NCBI GenBank assembly: GCA_964444305.1 | Contig: CAYUGQ010000018.1 | Coordinates: 1-31,427 of the forward strand | DNA: 31,427 nucleotides | Direction: 5' to 3' | DNA from: JAKFFN01 sp964444305 | Lineage (GTDB): Bacteria; Sumerlaeota; Sumerlaeia; Sumerlaeales; Sumerlaeaceae | In this document: in pieces, positions 1 through 8,438 of the stretch | Layout of the letters: every line of letters begins with the position of its first letter | How positions within the stretch are numbered: position 1 is the stretch's first letter | Program-made: the position numbers and the translations under genes | The notes under the pieces: generated by a model | What the model saw: the letters and a program-made list of their open reading frames with translations, nothing else | What the model was told of the DNA's origin: nothing | Database searches by the model: none

Positions 1-987
1 TCCGCTCCGGCGGTTGTGCCTTTGCGGCATTGTGGGCAAAAGGACAAAGCGTATAATAGCAGTTTGAAGGATCGGGTTGTCAAATCGGCCCGAGAGGTTG
101 CTGCGGGGTCGGGGCGAACGGTCGAGGGGATTCGTTTGGGCACGGTGTCTTGTGATCTTAATCTGAATCGCCGACATCGGGATAAGAAGAACCCGCCGCT
201 GGATCAGAGTCTCAATGTTCTTTCCTTTGAAGACGGAGAGGGGGCGGCCTTGGCGACGGTGGTTAATTATGCGTGTCATCCGGTGGTGCTGGGACATGAA
301 AACCGGCTTGTCAGTGCGGACTATCCCGGATTTTTATGTGCGGCGATTGAGAAAAAACGGGGCGGGGCATGTTTGTTTTTAAATGGAGCGTGTGGTGATG
401 TGAATCCTCGGGATGAGCATCATTCTGATCCGGCGATGGCGCAGCGTATGGGTGAAAAATTGGCATCGCAGGCCCTGGTTGCTTTGAATGATGCTGCGGC
501 TGTGAACGTGAAAGAGCTGCGCTGGTTCACCCGCCGGGTAAAACTGCCAACGCATGTGCCGGAGTCGGCGACGGAGATTCGCGAGCGGCTTGATCACCTG
601 GAGATGCGGTTCGGGGTTTCCGGAGAGATATTTGCCAGCCGCCTGAAACGGGATATGAAACTGATATCGACCGGGCGATATCCACGGGCTGTCACGCTGG
701 AGTTAAGCTTGTTGGCGCTGGGGGATGACGTGGGCATTTTGTTTGTGCCGGGAGAGCTGTTTTCCTCCATCGGTTTGCGGATTAAAGAGATGGGGGGTCC
801 GCGGAAGTTGCTTATCAGCGGATTCAGTAATGGTTCGGTGGGATATTTGTGTGACAAGGCGGCTTATGCTGATGGTGGATACGAGCCGTATTTTGCTAAT
901 TTCTTTTATGATTTTCCGGAGTTTCAGCCGTCTGTGGAAGATCATCTGCTGGCGGGGGTTGAGGCATTATTGAATGCCGCATCGTAA
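1..987 (+). CDS. Neutral/alkaline ceramidase-like protein, 5' partial
   Basis: The reading frame is open from the first base, so the true start lies outside the window; about 328 residues are visible. The visible part matches the neutral/alkaline non-lysosomal ceramidase-like domain common in secreted or periplasmic proteins of Planctomycetes-like bacteria. It has a VVNYACHPVVLG segment with the conserved His, an SADYPG segment, the FLNGACGDVNP motif, a PGELFSSIGLRIK segment and a GFSNGSVGYL segment followed by a GGYE. In characterised family members these surround a zinc site and hydrolyse the ceramide amide bond. In bacteria without sphingolipids the substrate is unknown, so I do not assign one. 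The gene ends 18 bases before the HAD phosphatase, which suggests cotranscription. The first codons of the window give no signal peptide because they are internal. Confidence 0.8.
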   Translation, partial: SAPAVVPLRHCGQKDKAYNSSLKDRVVKSAREVAAGSGRTVEGIRLGTVSCDLNLNRRHRDKKNPPLDQSLNVLSFEDGEGAALATVVNYACHPVVLGHENRLVSADYPGFLCAAIEKKRGGACLFLNGACGDVNPRDEHHSDPAMAQRMGEKLASQALVALNDAAAVNVKELRWFTRRVKLPTHVPESATEIRERLDHLEMRFGVSGEIFASRLKRDMKLISTGRYPRAVTLELSLLALGDDVGILFVPGELFSSIGLRIKEMGGPRKLLISGFSNGSVGYLCDKAAYADGGYEPYFANFFYDFPEFQPSVEDHLLAGVEALLNAAS

Positions 988-1005
988 AAGGCTAATGTAT
1001 AACTA

Positions 1006-1686
1006 ATGATTAAAGCATTGGTTTTTGATTTTGATGGCACTATCCTGGATACGGAAACTCCGGATTATGAGTGCTGGAAACAGTTGTTTGCAGACCACGG
1101 GGGCGAATTAGCCCACGAGGAATGGTGCAAGGTTGTTGGTACAAACTGGGATGTGTTTAACCCGTTTGACCACTTGGAAAGCCAGATTGGCCGAGCTGTT
1201 GATCGGGACGTTTTGTTCGAAGAACAGAAGCGGATCTTTCATGAACTGGTGAAGCAGCAGGTGCCGATGCCGGGAGTTGAGGCGATGCTGGCATCTGCGC
1301 AGGAGATGGGTTTAAAACTGGCGGTGGCTTCCAGCAGTGAGAGGCCCTGGGTGGCGGGGCATTTGGAGCGGCTGGGTCTGTTGCATTATTTCCCCGTGAT
1401 CAAGACGGCGGAAGATGTGGAGAAAATCAAACCGGATCCTGCTCTTTATCGGGTGGCGGTTGAGGCGCTGGAAGTTGAACCGTGGGAAGCCGTTGCGTTT
1501 GAAGACTCTGTAAATGGCGTTAAAGCGGCAAAAGCAGCGGGGCTGTATTGTTTTGCTGTTCCGAATTCTGTGACGGCGAACCTCGATTTCAGTAATGCTG
1601 ATGGGGTCTATACGAGTCTGGCCGGCTGTGATCTAGCGTCGGTTTTAAAGAATACCAAACCAGCCGAGATTCCCACGAAGAACTAA
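1006..1686 (+). CDS. HAD-superfamily hydrolase, beta-phosphoglucomutase-like
   Basis: A 226-residue soluble HAD phosphatase/phosphomutase. Motif I is VFDFDGT (nucleophile Asp8, acid/base Asp10). Motif II is the VASSS segment near residue 109. The motif III lysine lies in EKIKPDP, and motif IV is FEDSVNGVKAAKAAG. The alpha-helical cap between motifs I and II, with the DTETPDYECWKQLF segment, is the C1 cap of the beta-phosphoglucomutase/phosphoglycolate phosphatase subgroup. The exact substrate (sugar phosphate or other small phosphoester) cannot be read from sequence. It follows the ceramidase-like gene by 18 bases and ends 5 bases from the convergent cysteine desulfurase, with no room for a separate terminator. 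The ATG start gives the expected N-terminus directly before motif I. Confidence 0.87.
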   Translation: MIKALVFDFDGTILDTETPDYECWKQLFADHGGELAHEEWCKVVGTNWDVFNPFDHLESQIGRAVDRDVLFEEQKRIFHELVKQQVPMPGVEAMLASAQEMGLKLAVASSSERPWVAGHLERLGLLHYFPVIKTAEDVEKIKPDPALYRVAVEALEVEPWEAVAFEDSVNGVKAAKAAGLYCFAVPNSVTANLDFSNADGVYTSLAGCDLASVLKNTKPAEIPTKN

Positions 1687-1691
1687 AGAGG

Positions 1692-2846
1692 TCAGGTTCG
1701 GAGGGACTTGATGGTTTCGGCCACAGCACCGGCAGCATATTCAATTTCTGAACGAGTGTTGAAGCGGCCAATACCAAAGCGAAGACTTGCGGTTGCCAGA
1801 TCATCAGGTACACCAAGAGCTGTCAGCACGTAGGAAGGTTTTTGGCTTCCAGATTTGCAGGCGCTGCCGCTGCTTACGCTAATTTTTTCCTGAAGTTTTG
1901 GCAAAAGAAGATGGGGTTCGGTCAGGGCCGCGAAGGAAATGTTAAGGTTTCCTGCGAGGCGGCGCTCCATGCACCCGTTGACGAAGAGTTCCGGTATTTC
2001 TTTGCTGATCAGGTTTAATAATAAATCTCGCATGTCGCGGATTCTACTCTGCTCCGCTCCCATCTCGGCCTGGCAGAGTTCTGCGGCGCGGGCCAGGGCG
2101 ACGGCTCCGGGTACGTTAATGGTTCCTGACCGCAGGCCCCTTTCCTGAGATCCGCCGTGTAACAGCGGATCTATACGCAGCGGAGGCATCTGGCGGCGGA
2201 TTAGCATGGCCCCGATGCCTTTGGGGGCATAAAGCTTGTGGCCGCTAATGGATAGGAAATCAATCTGAGATTCACGGAATGTTATGGGAAGTTTTCCGAA
2301 ACTTTGGGCTGCATCTACATGAAGTAAAACGCCGTGCTGTTTACACAGTAGAGCAATTTCCTTTATGGGATGGATTACGCCAACTTCGTTATTAGCGTGC
2401 ATAAGCGAGACCAGGGTAGCGCCGTCGCGCAGGATTTTTTCGAGCCGGGCGAGGTCGAGTTTTCCAGCGGAATTAACCGGTAAGCGAGTAATACGGGCAC
2501 CTTGGTTTTCCATGAAATCGCAGGTGTCGAGAACGGCTGAGTGTTCTGTCTGGCACGTGATAATGTGGATGTCGGGTGCTGTTTTGCCGCGGGTGATGCC
2601 TCTGATCACCATGTTGATGGCTTCCGTTGCTCCTGAGGTGAAAATGACTTCGGACGGCTCCGCTCCGGCGACTTTGGCGATTTTTTCTCTCGCGTTTTGG
2701 AGCAGTTCTAATGCGGCGCTGCCGTGGCGATTAACTGCGGCGGACGCATTGCCGAAGTGATCTGTGAAGCAGGGCAGCATAGCTTCGACCACGCGGGGGT
2801 CTACGGGGGTGGTTGAGTGGCAATCCAAATAAACTGGTATCTTCAT
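1692..2846 (-). CDS. Cysteine desulfurase (IscS/NifS family)
   Basis: A 384-residue PLP enzyme that removes sulfur from cysteine as an enzyme-bound persulfide for Fe-S cluster and thio-cofactor synthesis. Visible hallmarks are YLDCHSTTPVDPRV at the N-terminus, TSGATEAIN, TEH (His102), HVDAAQ (Asp178, Gln181), the PLP lysine in SGHKLYAPKG (Lys204) and the catalytic loop SSGSAC with Cys330. The long loop before the Cys and its position match the group I IscS/NifS enzymes, not SufS. No iscU, iscR or other isc gene is next to it. The only related gene in the window is the IscA/ErpA-type carrier about 9.5 kb away. It is divergent from the HMA-domain gene across an 89-base gap and convergent with the HAD gene. 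Whether it is the housekeeping IscS or a NifS paralogue is not decidable here. Confidence 0.93.
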   Translation of the reverse strand: MKIPVYLDCHSTTPVDPRVVEAMLPCFTDHFGNASAAVNRHGSAALELLQNAREKIAKVAGAEPSEVIFTSGATEAINMVIRGITRGKTAPDIHIITCQTEHSAVLDTCDFMENQGARITRLPVNSAGKLDLARLEKILRDGATLVSLMHANNEVGVIHPIKEIALLCKQHGVLLHVDAAQSFGKLPITFRESQIDFLSISGHKLYAPKGIGAMLIRRQMPPLRIDPLLHGGSQERGLRSGTINVPGAVALARAAELCQAEMGAEQSRIRDMRDLLLNLISKEIPELFVNGCMERRLAGNLNISFAALTEPHLLLPKLQEKISVSSGSACKSGSQKPSYVLTALGVPDDLATASLRFGIGRFNTRSEIEYAAGAVAETIKSLRT

Positions 2847-2935
2847 TGGCGGTGTCTACTTAGGTGGCTTCGTGCTTGCTTGATGATTATTCCTGCCATA
2901 GCACAACGAAATTGATGCCGAACAGGAGAGGGAAA

Positions 2936-3154
2936 ATGTCTGATAAAAAGCTTCTTTTGAAGGTTAATGGTATGACATGTGATCATTGCGTGGAAACGGT
3001 GCTGACTGCATTGAGCTCGGTTCCCGGGGCAAAGTTTGCTGATGTCTCTGTGAAAGAGGGCTCGGCCCAGGTGGAGTATGATTCAGATCGTGCTCAACCG
3101 GATGATTTTGTCAAGGCCGTAGATGCAGCCGGGTATAGCGCGCAAGCGATTTAG
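2936..3154 (+). CDS. Heavy-metal-associated (HMA) domain protein, CopZ-like
   Basis: A 72-residue single HMA domain with the metal-binding motif GMTCDHC (Cys15, Cys18) and the usual beta-alpha-beta-beta-alpha-beta pattern ending VDAAGYSAQAI. I place the start at the ATG at 2936. A purine-rich ribosome-binding site (AGGAGAGG) lies just upstream, and this start gives the family's normal length. An upstream in-frame start at 2864 would add 24 residues without homology. Such proteins bind Cu(I) and pass it to P-type ATPases or regulators in the cytoplasm. No copper ATPase or CueR/CsoR-type regulator is visible nearby, so the partner is unknown. The following secreted-protein gene starts 32 bases later on the same strand. 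Confidence 0.9.
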   Translation: MSDKKLLLKVNGMTCDHCVETVLTALSSVPGAKFADVSVKEGSAQVEYDSDRAQPDDFVKAVDAAGYSAQAI

Positions 3155-3186
3155 TATCTGCTTAATTTTTGTAAAGGATTAGGAAA

Positions 3187-5274
3187 TTGGGGAAACGTCT
3201 GCTTGCTTGTGTCAGCGTTGTATTTACAGGGGTACAGTGTTTTGCCGGGTGGGTGCTTAACTCGGCACCTGTGGTAGACAGCAATACGAATCTTGTGGTT
3301 AACATCAGCAAAGAGCTGCCTGCTGACGGAAGCGGTCAGACGACCGGCGTCTTATGGCTGGACAGCACGGCTGAGCCGGATGTGTTGCTGCCGACGCGAG
3401 TTAATTTCAATGCAGGCCAGGCTTTCGTTTCAGTTTTCGTGCGAGGCGAAGGGAATACCTGGTTTACCGTGCATGATGTGACGGATAACTCGAGCAGTAC
3501 GATTCGGCTGGAGGCGCGGCAGCCTCAACCGCAAAGTCAGATACAGCCCTGGCTGCCAAAGCTCAACCTGCTTGGTGAGGGTAGCCTTCCTGTGATGCTG
3601 GCGAACCAGCAGACGACGGCGATGCTTGACCTGAAGGAGGGGAGTGGGTCAATGCCGGCGACGACGCATATCAGCGCGGTCGATCACCGCGGGCGACTGG
3701 TTGTTTCCCGATTTTATAACACGTTTGAGCTGACAGCCGGGGCTGAGACATTTGCTATACCGGCGGCCGGGGATTACATGGTGACTTTGCGGCTTCTGGA
3801 GGAAGAATCTGACCGTTTCCCGAAGGCTCGTTATCGGGCTCCGATGCCAATTAATTATGGTGAAAGCGTGGCCCGGTTTGAAGTGGAGTCTAATCCTTAT
3901 GGAATTACGACCCAGTCAGTTTTCGGGTCGCGTGTGGCGCTTGAACATTTGCCAACTACGGCTACCGTAGCCGGAATTGACCGCTTGCGCGTAGTGGTGC
4001 TGGGGCGTCAATCAAACGAGATGCTGAAAAACCGGTGGCCATATATGATCGCCGGATCAAACCTGCTGGATATGCAGACAGGGGATCGTCGCCAACGCGG
4101 GCCCGGCCTTGCCAGATGGCAGCGCAGGCTGGGGTCTTCATTCGTGCCGACGTATGTTAACTGGCCGGATATCCAGCGCACAGAGGGGTCTTTTCGCCTG
4201 GGTGGTATGGGGGAGACACTGCAGATAAATCGCCGCAATCAGGTGCGGCCGGTCATCAGCCTCTTTGGGCGTGCTGCCTGGAATAATGAGTTTCCATCGA
4301 CCACAACTTCGACGCTTGCTGCCTGGGAACGAGGGGTGAGTTTGTTGGGGTCTACCTATCGGGATCTGATGTGGGCATTTTATTGCTGGGATCGACCGGA
4401 GGCTACCTGGCCCAATCCGGCGGATTACCGACGACTGCTGATGGCCACGGCTAATGGGTTGAGAAATGCAGCTAAGGAAGGATCGCGGGGAACGCCGCTT
4501 TTGACGGGCCCGACCAATGGCTTTAACGCGCAGTATCTGCGGGAAGTTGTGACGTCGGAAACTCTGCCGTTGATTGCCGGAATATCTTTTGATCTTTTTC
4601 CTCAGGATCCAAAAAAGTCGCCGGAAGAGAATGGTTTTCCTGAGCAGATGAAAGCTGCATCGGATTTTCTGGGTGAACTAAATCAAACGACGGTCAGTCT
4701 CTGGATAGCTGGTACGGGATGGCCTGTCGGCCCGGACGGTGTTACGCCAGACCTGCAGGCTAACTACCTGGTTCGCACTCACGTGATGGCGCTGGCTAAT
4801 GGAATTCACAAGGTTACCTGGAACAATCTGATAGATCAGGATGGCGCTCAGTCTCGATATAATCGCTGGAGACCTCGAGGGAAAACAGGGCTGCTGGACG
4901 CTCGCCTGATGCCGCGGCTTTCGGGGGTGGCTTACAATGTACTCACCTATGCTGTGAGTGGCGCGACTTCGCCAACTATCAGTCGGCAGGGAAATGCAAC
5001 AGTTTATAGCTTTAATCTGGTTAAGCAGAGCAATAAATGGCCCGGAAAACTTTACGTTGCATGGACGGATTCGCCCGAAACATCGCAGAATATTGAGTTA
5101 GATATGACGCACGGTGGGGGAGTGTACGCGTTTGATTATCTCGGCGCTGAAATTCCAACTACGAAACGCCCGGGTGACACAGCCGATCCTATCGCGGGCA
5201 CGTATACGCTTTCTGTAGGGTATGAACCGGTCTATATTTGGGACGCGGGCAAACCTCCCAGCAACGGCGGATAA
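3187..5274 (+). CDS. Secreted protein with degenerate GH-A-like TIM barrel
   Basis: A 695-residue secreted protein. The TTG start is supported by an AAAGGA ribosome-binding site 8 bases upstream and an immediate signal peptide (MGKRLLACVSVV..., cleavage near residue 20). Residues about 20-260 look like beta-sandwich domains. From about 265 the protein resembles the (beta/alpha)8 barrel of clan GH-A glycosidases, with VPTYVNWPDIQRTEG, a VRPVISLFG strand, WAFYCWDRPEATWPNP and LWIAGTGWPVGP. A beta-rich C-terminal domain follows. In active relatives the acid/base sits in a WNEP-like segment and the nucleophile in a TE.GW segment. Here these read WDRP (401-404) and AGTGW (508-512), so both glutamates appear to be missing. 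It is therefore probably a carbohydrate-binding pseudoenzyme rather than a hydrolase. The family match is by eye only. Confidence 0.65.
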   Translation: MGKRLLACVSVVFTGVQCFAGWVLNSAPVVDSNTNLVVNISKELPADGSGQTTGVLWLDSTAEPDVLLPTRVNFNAGQAFVSVFVRGEGNTWFTVHDVTDNSSSTIRLEARQPQPQSQIQPWLPKLNLLGEGSLPVMLANQQTTAMLDLKEGSGSMPATTHISAVDHRGRLVVSRFYNTFELTAGAETFAIPAAGDYMVTLRLLEEESDRFPKARYRAPMPINYGESVARFEVESNPYGITTQSVFGSRVALEHLPTTATVAGIDRLRVVVLGRQSNEMLKNRWPYMIAGSNLLDMQTGDRRQRGPGLARWQRRLGSSFVPTYVNWPDIQRTEGSFRLGGMGETLQINRRNQVRPVISLFGRAAWNNEFPSTTTSTLAAWERGVSLLGSTYRDLMWAFYCWDRPEATWPNPADYRRLLMATANGLRNAAKEGSRGTPLLTGPTNGFNAQYLREVVTSETLPLIAGISFDLFPQDPKKSPEENGFPEQMKAASDFLGELNQTTVSLWIAGTGWPVGPDGVTPDLQANYLVRTHVMALANGIHKVTWNNLIDQDGAQSRYNRWRPRGKTGLLDARLMPRLSGVAYNVLTYAVSGATSPTISRQGNATVYSFNLVKQSNKWPGKLYVAWTDSPETSQNIELDMTHGGGVYAFDYLGAEIPTTKRPGDTADPIAGTYTLSVGYEPVYIWDAGKPPSNGG

Positions 5275-5302
5275 ATCTCTCTGCCGCGCGGCATGAATGT
5301 AG

Positions 5303-7384
5303 ATGATGAACAAATTCGGAAAAAAGAAGCGGCCTTTTGGCCCATCAGGTGGAGTAGGCGGGGGTTTTAGCAGAAATTCCCCCGGACCGCGTGGCCCACG
5401 CCCGACAGGGAAAGATCGGCCTTATGGCGACCGTCCCGGTGGACCGTCTAAGTTTGGCGGAAAGCGTCGGGAAGACGACGGAGATTTTGATCGCGGGGAA
5501 AGGCCATTTAAGCCAGCTCGCCCATTCAGGGAACATGGTGGTGGTGGACATTCTTCGCCATCGGACAGGCCGGCCTGGAAACCTAGGGAAGATCGCCCAC
5601 GCCATAGCGGTGGTGATACTCCGCATTGGAAAGCCCGCTCAGGCGGTGGTGCGCCTGGCTTTAAGCGTGATTTCTCGCCGGGCCGCCCGCGTCCGGCATC
5701 GGGCGCTGGCGATGATCGACCTCATTGGAAGAAAGATCGTCCGGCATTTAGTTCTGGCCCTGGCACCAAGCCGCGCAAGAGTTATCAGCAATCTCAGGGA
5801 GGTAAGCCCTCTTATGGCGGGAAGCCTTCCTTCGGAGATCGGCCTCCCTATGGAGATCGGCCGTCCTATGGGGAGAAACCACAGCGTGATTTCTCGCGTC
5901 CCGGAAGAGATCAGGAGTGGGGGGGCAGATCTTCGGATCGGCCGTCTTATGATCGTCCTGAGCGCGGCGGCTATGACCGTTTCGAGCCTCGTAAGGGCGG
6001 CTATGAACGTCGTGAATCACGTCCCTTCAATGACCGCAAAGAGTCTAAGGATCGAGAATTCAATAATCGTGAACAACGTTCAGGCGGTTATACGAAGCCG
6101 GATCATGCTAAATCGCCGGAAGCCAGTACGGCCTCGGCAGCGCCGGTTACCCATAAGAAATTTGCTCCCGGAGCCTTGCTGAAAAAGGGTGATCATCAGG
6201 CAGCAAAAACTATGGTGATCGCACCGGAGGCGGGGAAAGAGCTTCCGCTTCAGCCGGTCTGGATCTATGAATCTGTAGTCAGTGCTCTTCCTGACGGTGA
6301 TCCTGTGGCGGGTGAGACGGTTTATGTGCATGATTATAATGGCCGCTTTCTTGGGTCGGCACTCTATAACCCGGATTCACGAATTCGGGCTCGGATGTTT
6401 AGCCTGCGGCGGCTTCGATTTGATGAAACGTACATTCGAGAAGCTTTGCGGGGGGCCATTGAGCGTCGGCGCACCCTGGGTCTGCTTAAAGAAAGCTGTC
6501 GTCTGGTGTTTAGCGAGAGTGATGGTCTGCCGGGATTGATTGCTGATAAATACGGCGCCTGTCTGGTGATTCAACCCGTTACGGCGGCGATAGACAGACA
6601 TATGCAGTTTATCATCGATCGGTTGAACGAGTACTGTGCTCCAGACGGGATCGTGGTTCGTCGCGATGCCATGATGCGCAGCCGCGAGGGGCTTGAGACG
6701 AAGGCGCCGGAGATCCTGGGTGATATGCCCGCGCAGGTCACGGTGCAAGAAAACAATACGGTTACTCTGATTGCCAATGTGCTGGGAAGTCAGTCGGCGG
6801 CTGTATCGTTGGATCAACGGCTAAACCGTCGTGTTCTTAAGCCATATTGCACCAGTGAGACCCGTGTGTTGTCTCTGTACAGTCACGTGGGCGAGTGGGC
6901 TCTCCGGGCAGCCAGTTATGGCGCAGGCGAGGTCATAGGTGTAGATTCTTCGCATGCAGCAGTGGAGCTGGCCATTGCCGGCGCTACGGCCTCGGGTCTG
7001 GAAGACCAAGTGAGCTTTGTTGAGGATGACGCCTTCGAATATCTGCGCGCAATTGAGCCCGGCAGATTGTTTGATATTATCATCTGTGATCCGCCGGCTT
7101 TTGCGAAGATGCGGCAGCATCGGGAAGATGCCGCGCGAGTTTATAAATCCCTCAATTACCTGGCAATGGTTCGGCTAAAACCGGGCGGAATTCTGATCAC
7201 CTGCTCATCCAGTCATGTGTTCTCCACGGAGGATCTGGATGCGGCACTGCTTGGTGCAGCCCAGGAAGCTGGCATGAAGTTTCAAGTGCTCGAACGTCGA
7301 GGCGCGGCACCTGATCATCCGGTGTTGCCTGGCCATTCCGAGTCGGACTATCTAAAATGCTTTGTCATGCAGCGGGTGGAGTAG
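5303..7384 (+). CDS. RlmI-like class I rRNA methyltransferase with ~300-residue disordered N-terminal extension
   Basis: A 693-residue protein in one open frame. Residues about 1-300 are low-complexity and rich in Arg, Gly, Pro, Asp, Lys, Ser and Tyr, with repeats such as GDRPPYGDRPSYGEKP, RGG-like and PRHSGG segments. Residues about 304-693 match the RlmI/YccW family that makes m5C in 23S rRNA. They comprise a PUA-like domain (LQPVWIYESVV to RARMFSLR), the central RlmI domain (SESDGLPGLIADKYG), the SLDQRLNRRVL segment and a Rossmann methyltransferase core (VLSLYSHVGEWALRAA, GVDSS, ICDPPAFAKM). The segment usually read TCSCSH or SCS in relatives is TCSSSHVF here, so one of the cysteines is absent. 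It converges on pyrB with a 22-base gap. The extension may strengthen rRNA binding or drive condensate formation; this is inference. Confidence 0.82.
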   Translation: MMNKFGKKKRPFGPSGGVGGGFSRNSPGPRGPRPTGKDRPYGDRPGGPSKFGGKRREDDGDFDRGERPFKPARPFREHGGGGHSSPSDRPAWKPREDRPRHSGGDTPHWKARSGGGAPGFKRDFSPGRPRPASGAGDDRPHWKKDRPAFSSGPGTKPRKSYQQSQGGKPSYGGKPSFGDRPPYGDRPSYGEKPQRDFSRPGRDQEWGGRSSDRPSYDRPERGGYDRFEPRKGGYERRESRPFNDRKESKDREFNNREQRSGGYTKPDHAKSPEASTASAAPVTHKKFAPGALLKKGDHQAAKTMVIAPEAGKELPLQPVWIYESVVSALPDGDPVAGETVYVHDYNGRFLGSALYNPDSRIRARMFSLRRLRFDETYIREALRGAIERRRTLGLLKESCRLVFSESDGLPGLIADKYGACLVIQPVTAAIDRHMQFIIDRLNEYCAPDGIVVRRDAMMRSREGLETKAPEILGDMPAQVTVQENNTVTLIANVLGSQSAAVSLDQRLNRRVLKPYCTSETRVLSLYSHVGEWALRAASYGAGEVIGVDSSHAAVELAIAGATASGLEDQVSFVEDDAFEYLRAIEPGRLFDIIICDPPAFAKMRQHREDAARVYKSLNYLAMVRLKPGGILITCSSSHVFSTEDLDAALLGAAQEAGMKFQVLERRGAAPDHPVLPGHSESDYLKCFVMQRVE

Positions 7385-7396
7385 TAGATGGTTGGC

Positions 7397-7423
7397 GCGG
7401 TCGGGGTTAGCTGCCCCGACCGC
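7397..7423. terminator. Hairpin between convergent rlmI-like gene and pyrB
   Basis: A perfect 10-bp inverted repeat (GCGGTCGGGG at 7397-7406, CCCCGACCGC at 7414-7423) with a 7-base loop. It covers the pyrB stop codon and lies just after the methyltransferase stop. Being symmetric it could slow or stop transcription in both directions, but there is no T-run, so intrinsic termination is unproven. Confidence 0.45.
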
Positions 7424-8348
7424 TGGCCAGCAAATATAACACTGCCATCCGAACGGCGATGCCATTGGTGACTTGTTCATTGATTACAGAATGAGGTCCG
7501 TCGGCGACTTCCTGGCTGATTTCAACGCCGCGATTGATCGGCCCGGGATGCATAACAACGACATCCGGCTTTGCCAGGGAGAGGCGGTCTTTATCCAGCC
7601 CGTAGAGGTGACGATATTCGCGGATACCCGGGAAGAGGTTTGCCCGCTGGCGTTCCAATTGGATTCGAAGCAGATTAATAACGTCGGCGCCTTTGATGCC
7701 GGATTCCAGCGAGTAGTGGATCTCGCAACCCAGCTTTTCAAAATAGCGTGGTACGAGGGTTTTTGGCCCTACTAGTCGCACCTTTGCGCCGAGCTTTGTG
7801 AGTGCGTAGATGTTGCTGCGGGCGACACGGCTGTGAAGAATATCTCCAACGATTGCGATGGTCTGCCCTTCGAGCTTGCCGCGTTTCTCTCTGATTGTGA
7901 AAGTGTCCAGCAAGCCCTGGGTCGGATGCTCATGGGCCCCGTCACCGGCATTAATGACGCTCATGTTTAAGCGCTGTGACAGAAGATGAGGTGCACCGGG
8001 GCAACTGTGGCGCATGATGACGTAATCGACGCCCATGGCCTGAATGGTGCGCGCTGTATCCAGCAGGGATTCGCCCTTGGAAACACTGCTGGTGGAGACG
8101 TTAAAGGCTACCACGTCTGCAGAGAGCCGTTTGGCGGCCATGTCAAATGAGGTGCGGGTGCGGGTGGAGTTTTCGAAAAACAGGGTACAGATGGTTTTGC
8201 CCATCAGGGTGGGGACTTTTTTGACGCTACGGGTAAAAATAGCTTTCATGGAACTGGCGTTATCCAGGATCAGACTGATTTCTTGAGCCGTTAGATCTTC
8301 CAGACCCAGCAGATGTTTGCGGGTAAATGCGGGTGTTGATTCGCTCAC
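7407..8348 (-). CDS. pyrB: Aspartate carbamoyltransferase catalytic subunit
   Basis: A 313-residue enzyme that condenses carbamoyl phosphate with aspartate, the first committed step of pyrimidine synthesis. The carbamoyl-phosphate loop is STRTRTSF (61-68). The KGESLLDT segment is the mobile loop with its Lys, HPTQGLLD (from His140) and GDILHSRVARSN follow, and MHPGPINRGVEI near the C-terminus is diagnostic of ATCase rather than ornithine transcarbamoylase. Length is normal for a catalytic chain. The start is a GTG. No pyrI, pyrC or pyrR lies next to it. Upstream is a 140-base pyrimidine-rich leader (on the coding strand) that begins right after the terminator of the lipoprotein genes, so pyrB is probably a single-gene unit. 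Whether a PyrC-like pseudo-dihydroorotase partner exists elsewhere cannot be seen. Confidence 0.95.
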   Translation of the reverse strand: MSESTPAFTRKHLLGLEDLTAQEISLILDNASSMKAIFTRSVKKVPTLMGKTICTLFFENSTRTRTSFDMAAKRLSADVVAFNVSTSSVSKGESLLDTARTIQAMGVDYVIMRHSCPGAPHLLSQRLNMSVINAGDGAHEHPTQGLLDTFTIREKRGKLEGQTIAIVGDILHSRVARSNIYALTKLGAKVRLVGPKTLVPRYFEKLGCEIHYSLESGIKGADVINLLRIQLERQRANLFPGIREYRHLYGLDKDRLSLAKPDVVVMHPGPINRGVEISQEVADGPHSVINEQVTNGIAVRMAVLYLLASGRGS

Positions 8349-8378
8349 GCGTGGTTATGCCTCGATAGATTTGTGGGA

Positions 8379-8407
8379 GTGATAATGGGGTTGTGATGCA
8401 GGGGCAA
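8379..8407 (-). promoter_or_regulatory. Possible sigma-70-type promoter of pyrB
   Basis: On the minus strand TTGCCC (complement of 8402-8407) and TATCAC (complement of 8379-8384) are separated by 17 bases and lie about 30 bases upstream of the pyrB GTG. Both boxes match the consensus only at about four of six positions, so this is a weak candidate. Confidence 0.28.
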
Positions 8408-8438
8408 GCATTTGATGGAGTAGTTCAGGGGAAATTTT

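Noticed and set aside
5391..6182. 263-codon plus-strand frame overlapping the methyltransferase extension
   Set aside because: It is a second frame of the repetitive Arg/Gly/Pro codons. The frame joined to the catalytic domain is the real one.
8349..8413. Possible 18-codon leader peptide before pyrB (ATG CTT GCC CCT ... GAG GCA TAA on the minus strand)
   Set aside because: No ribosome-binding site, no regulatory codon run and no attenuator pair behind it. A chance frame is more likely.
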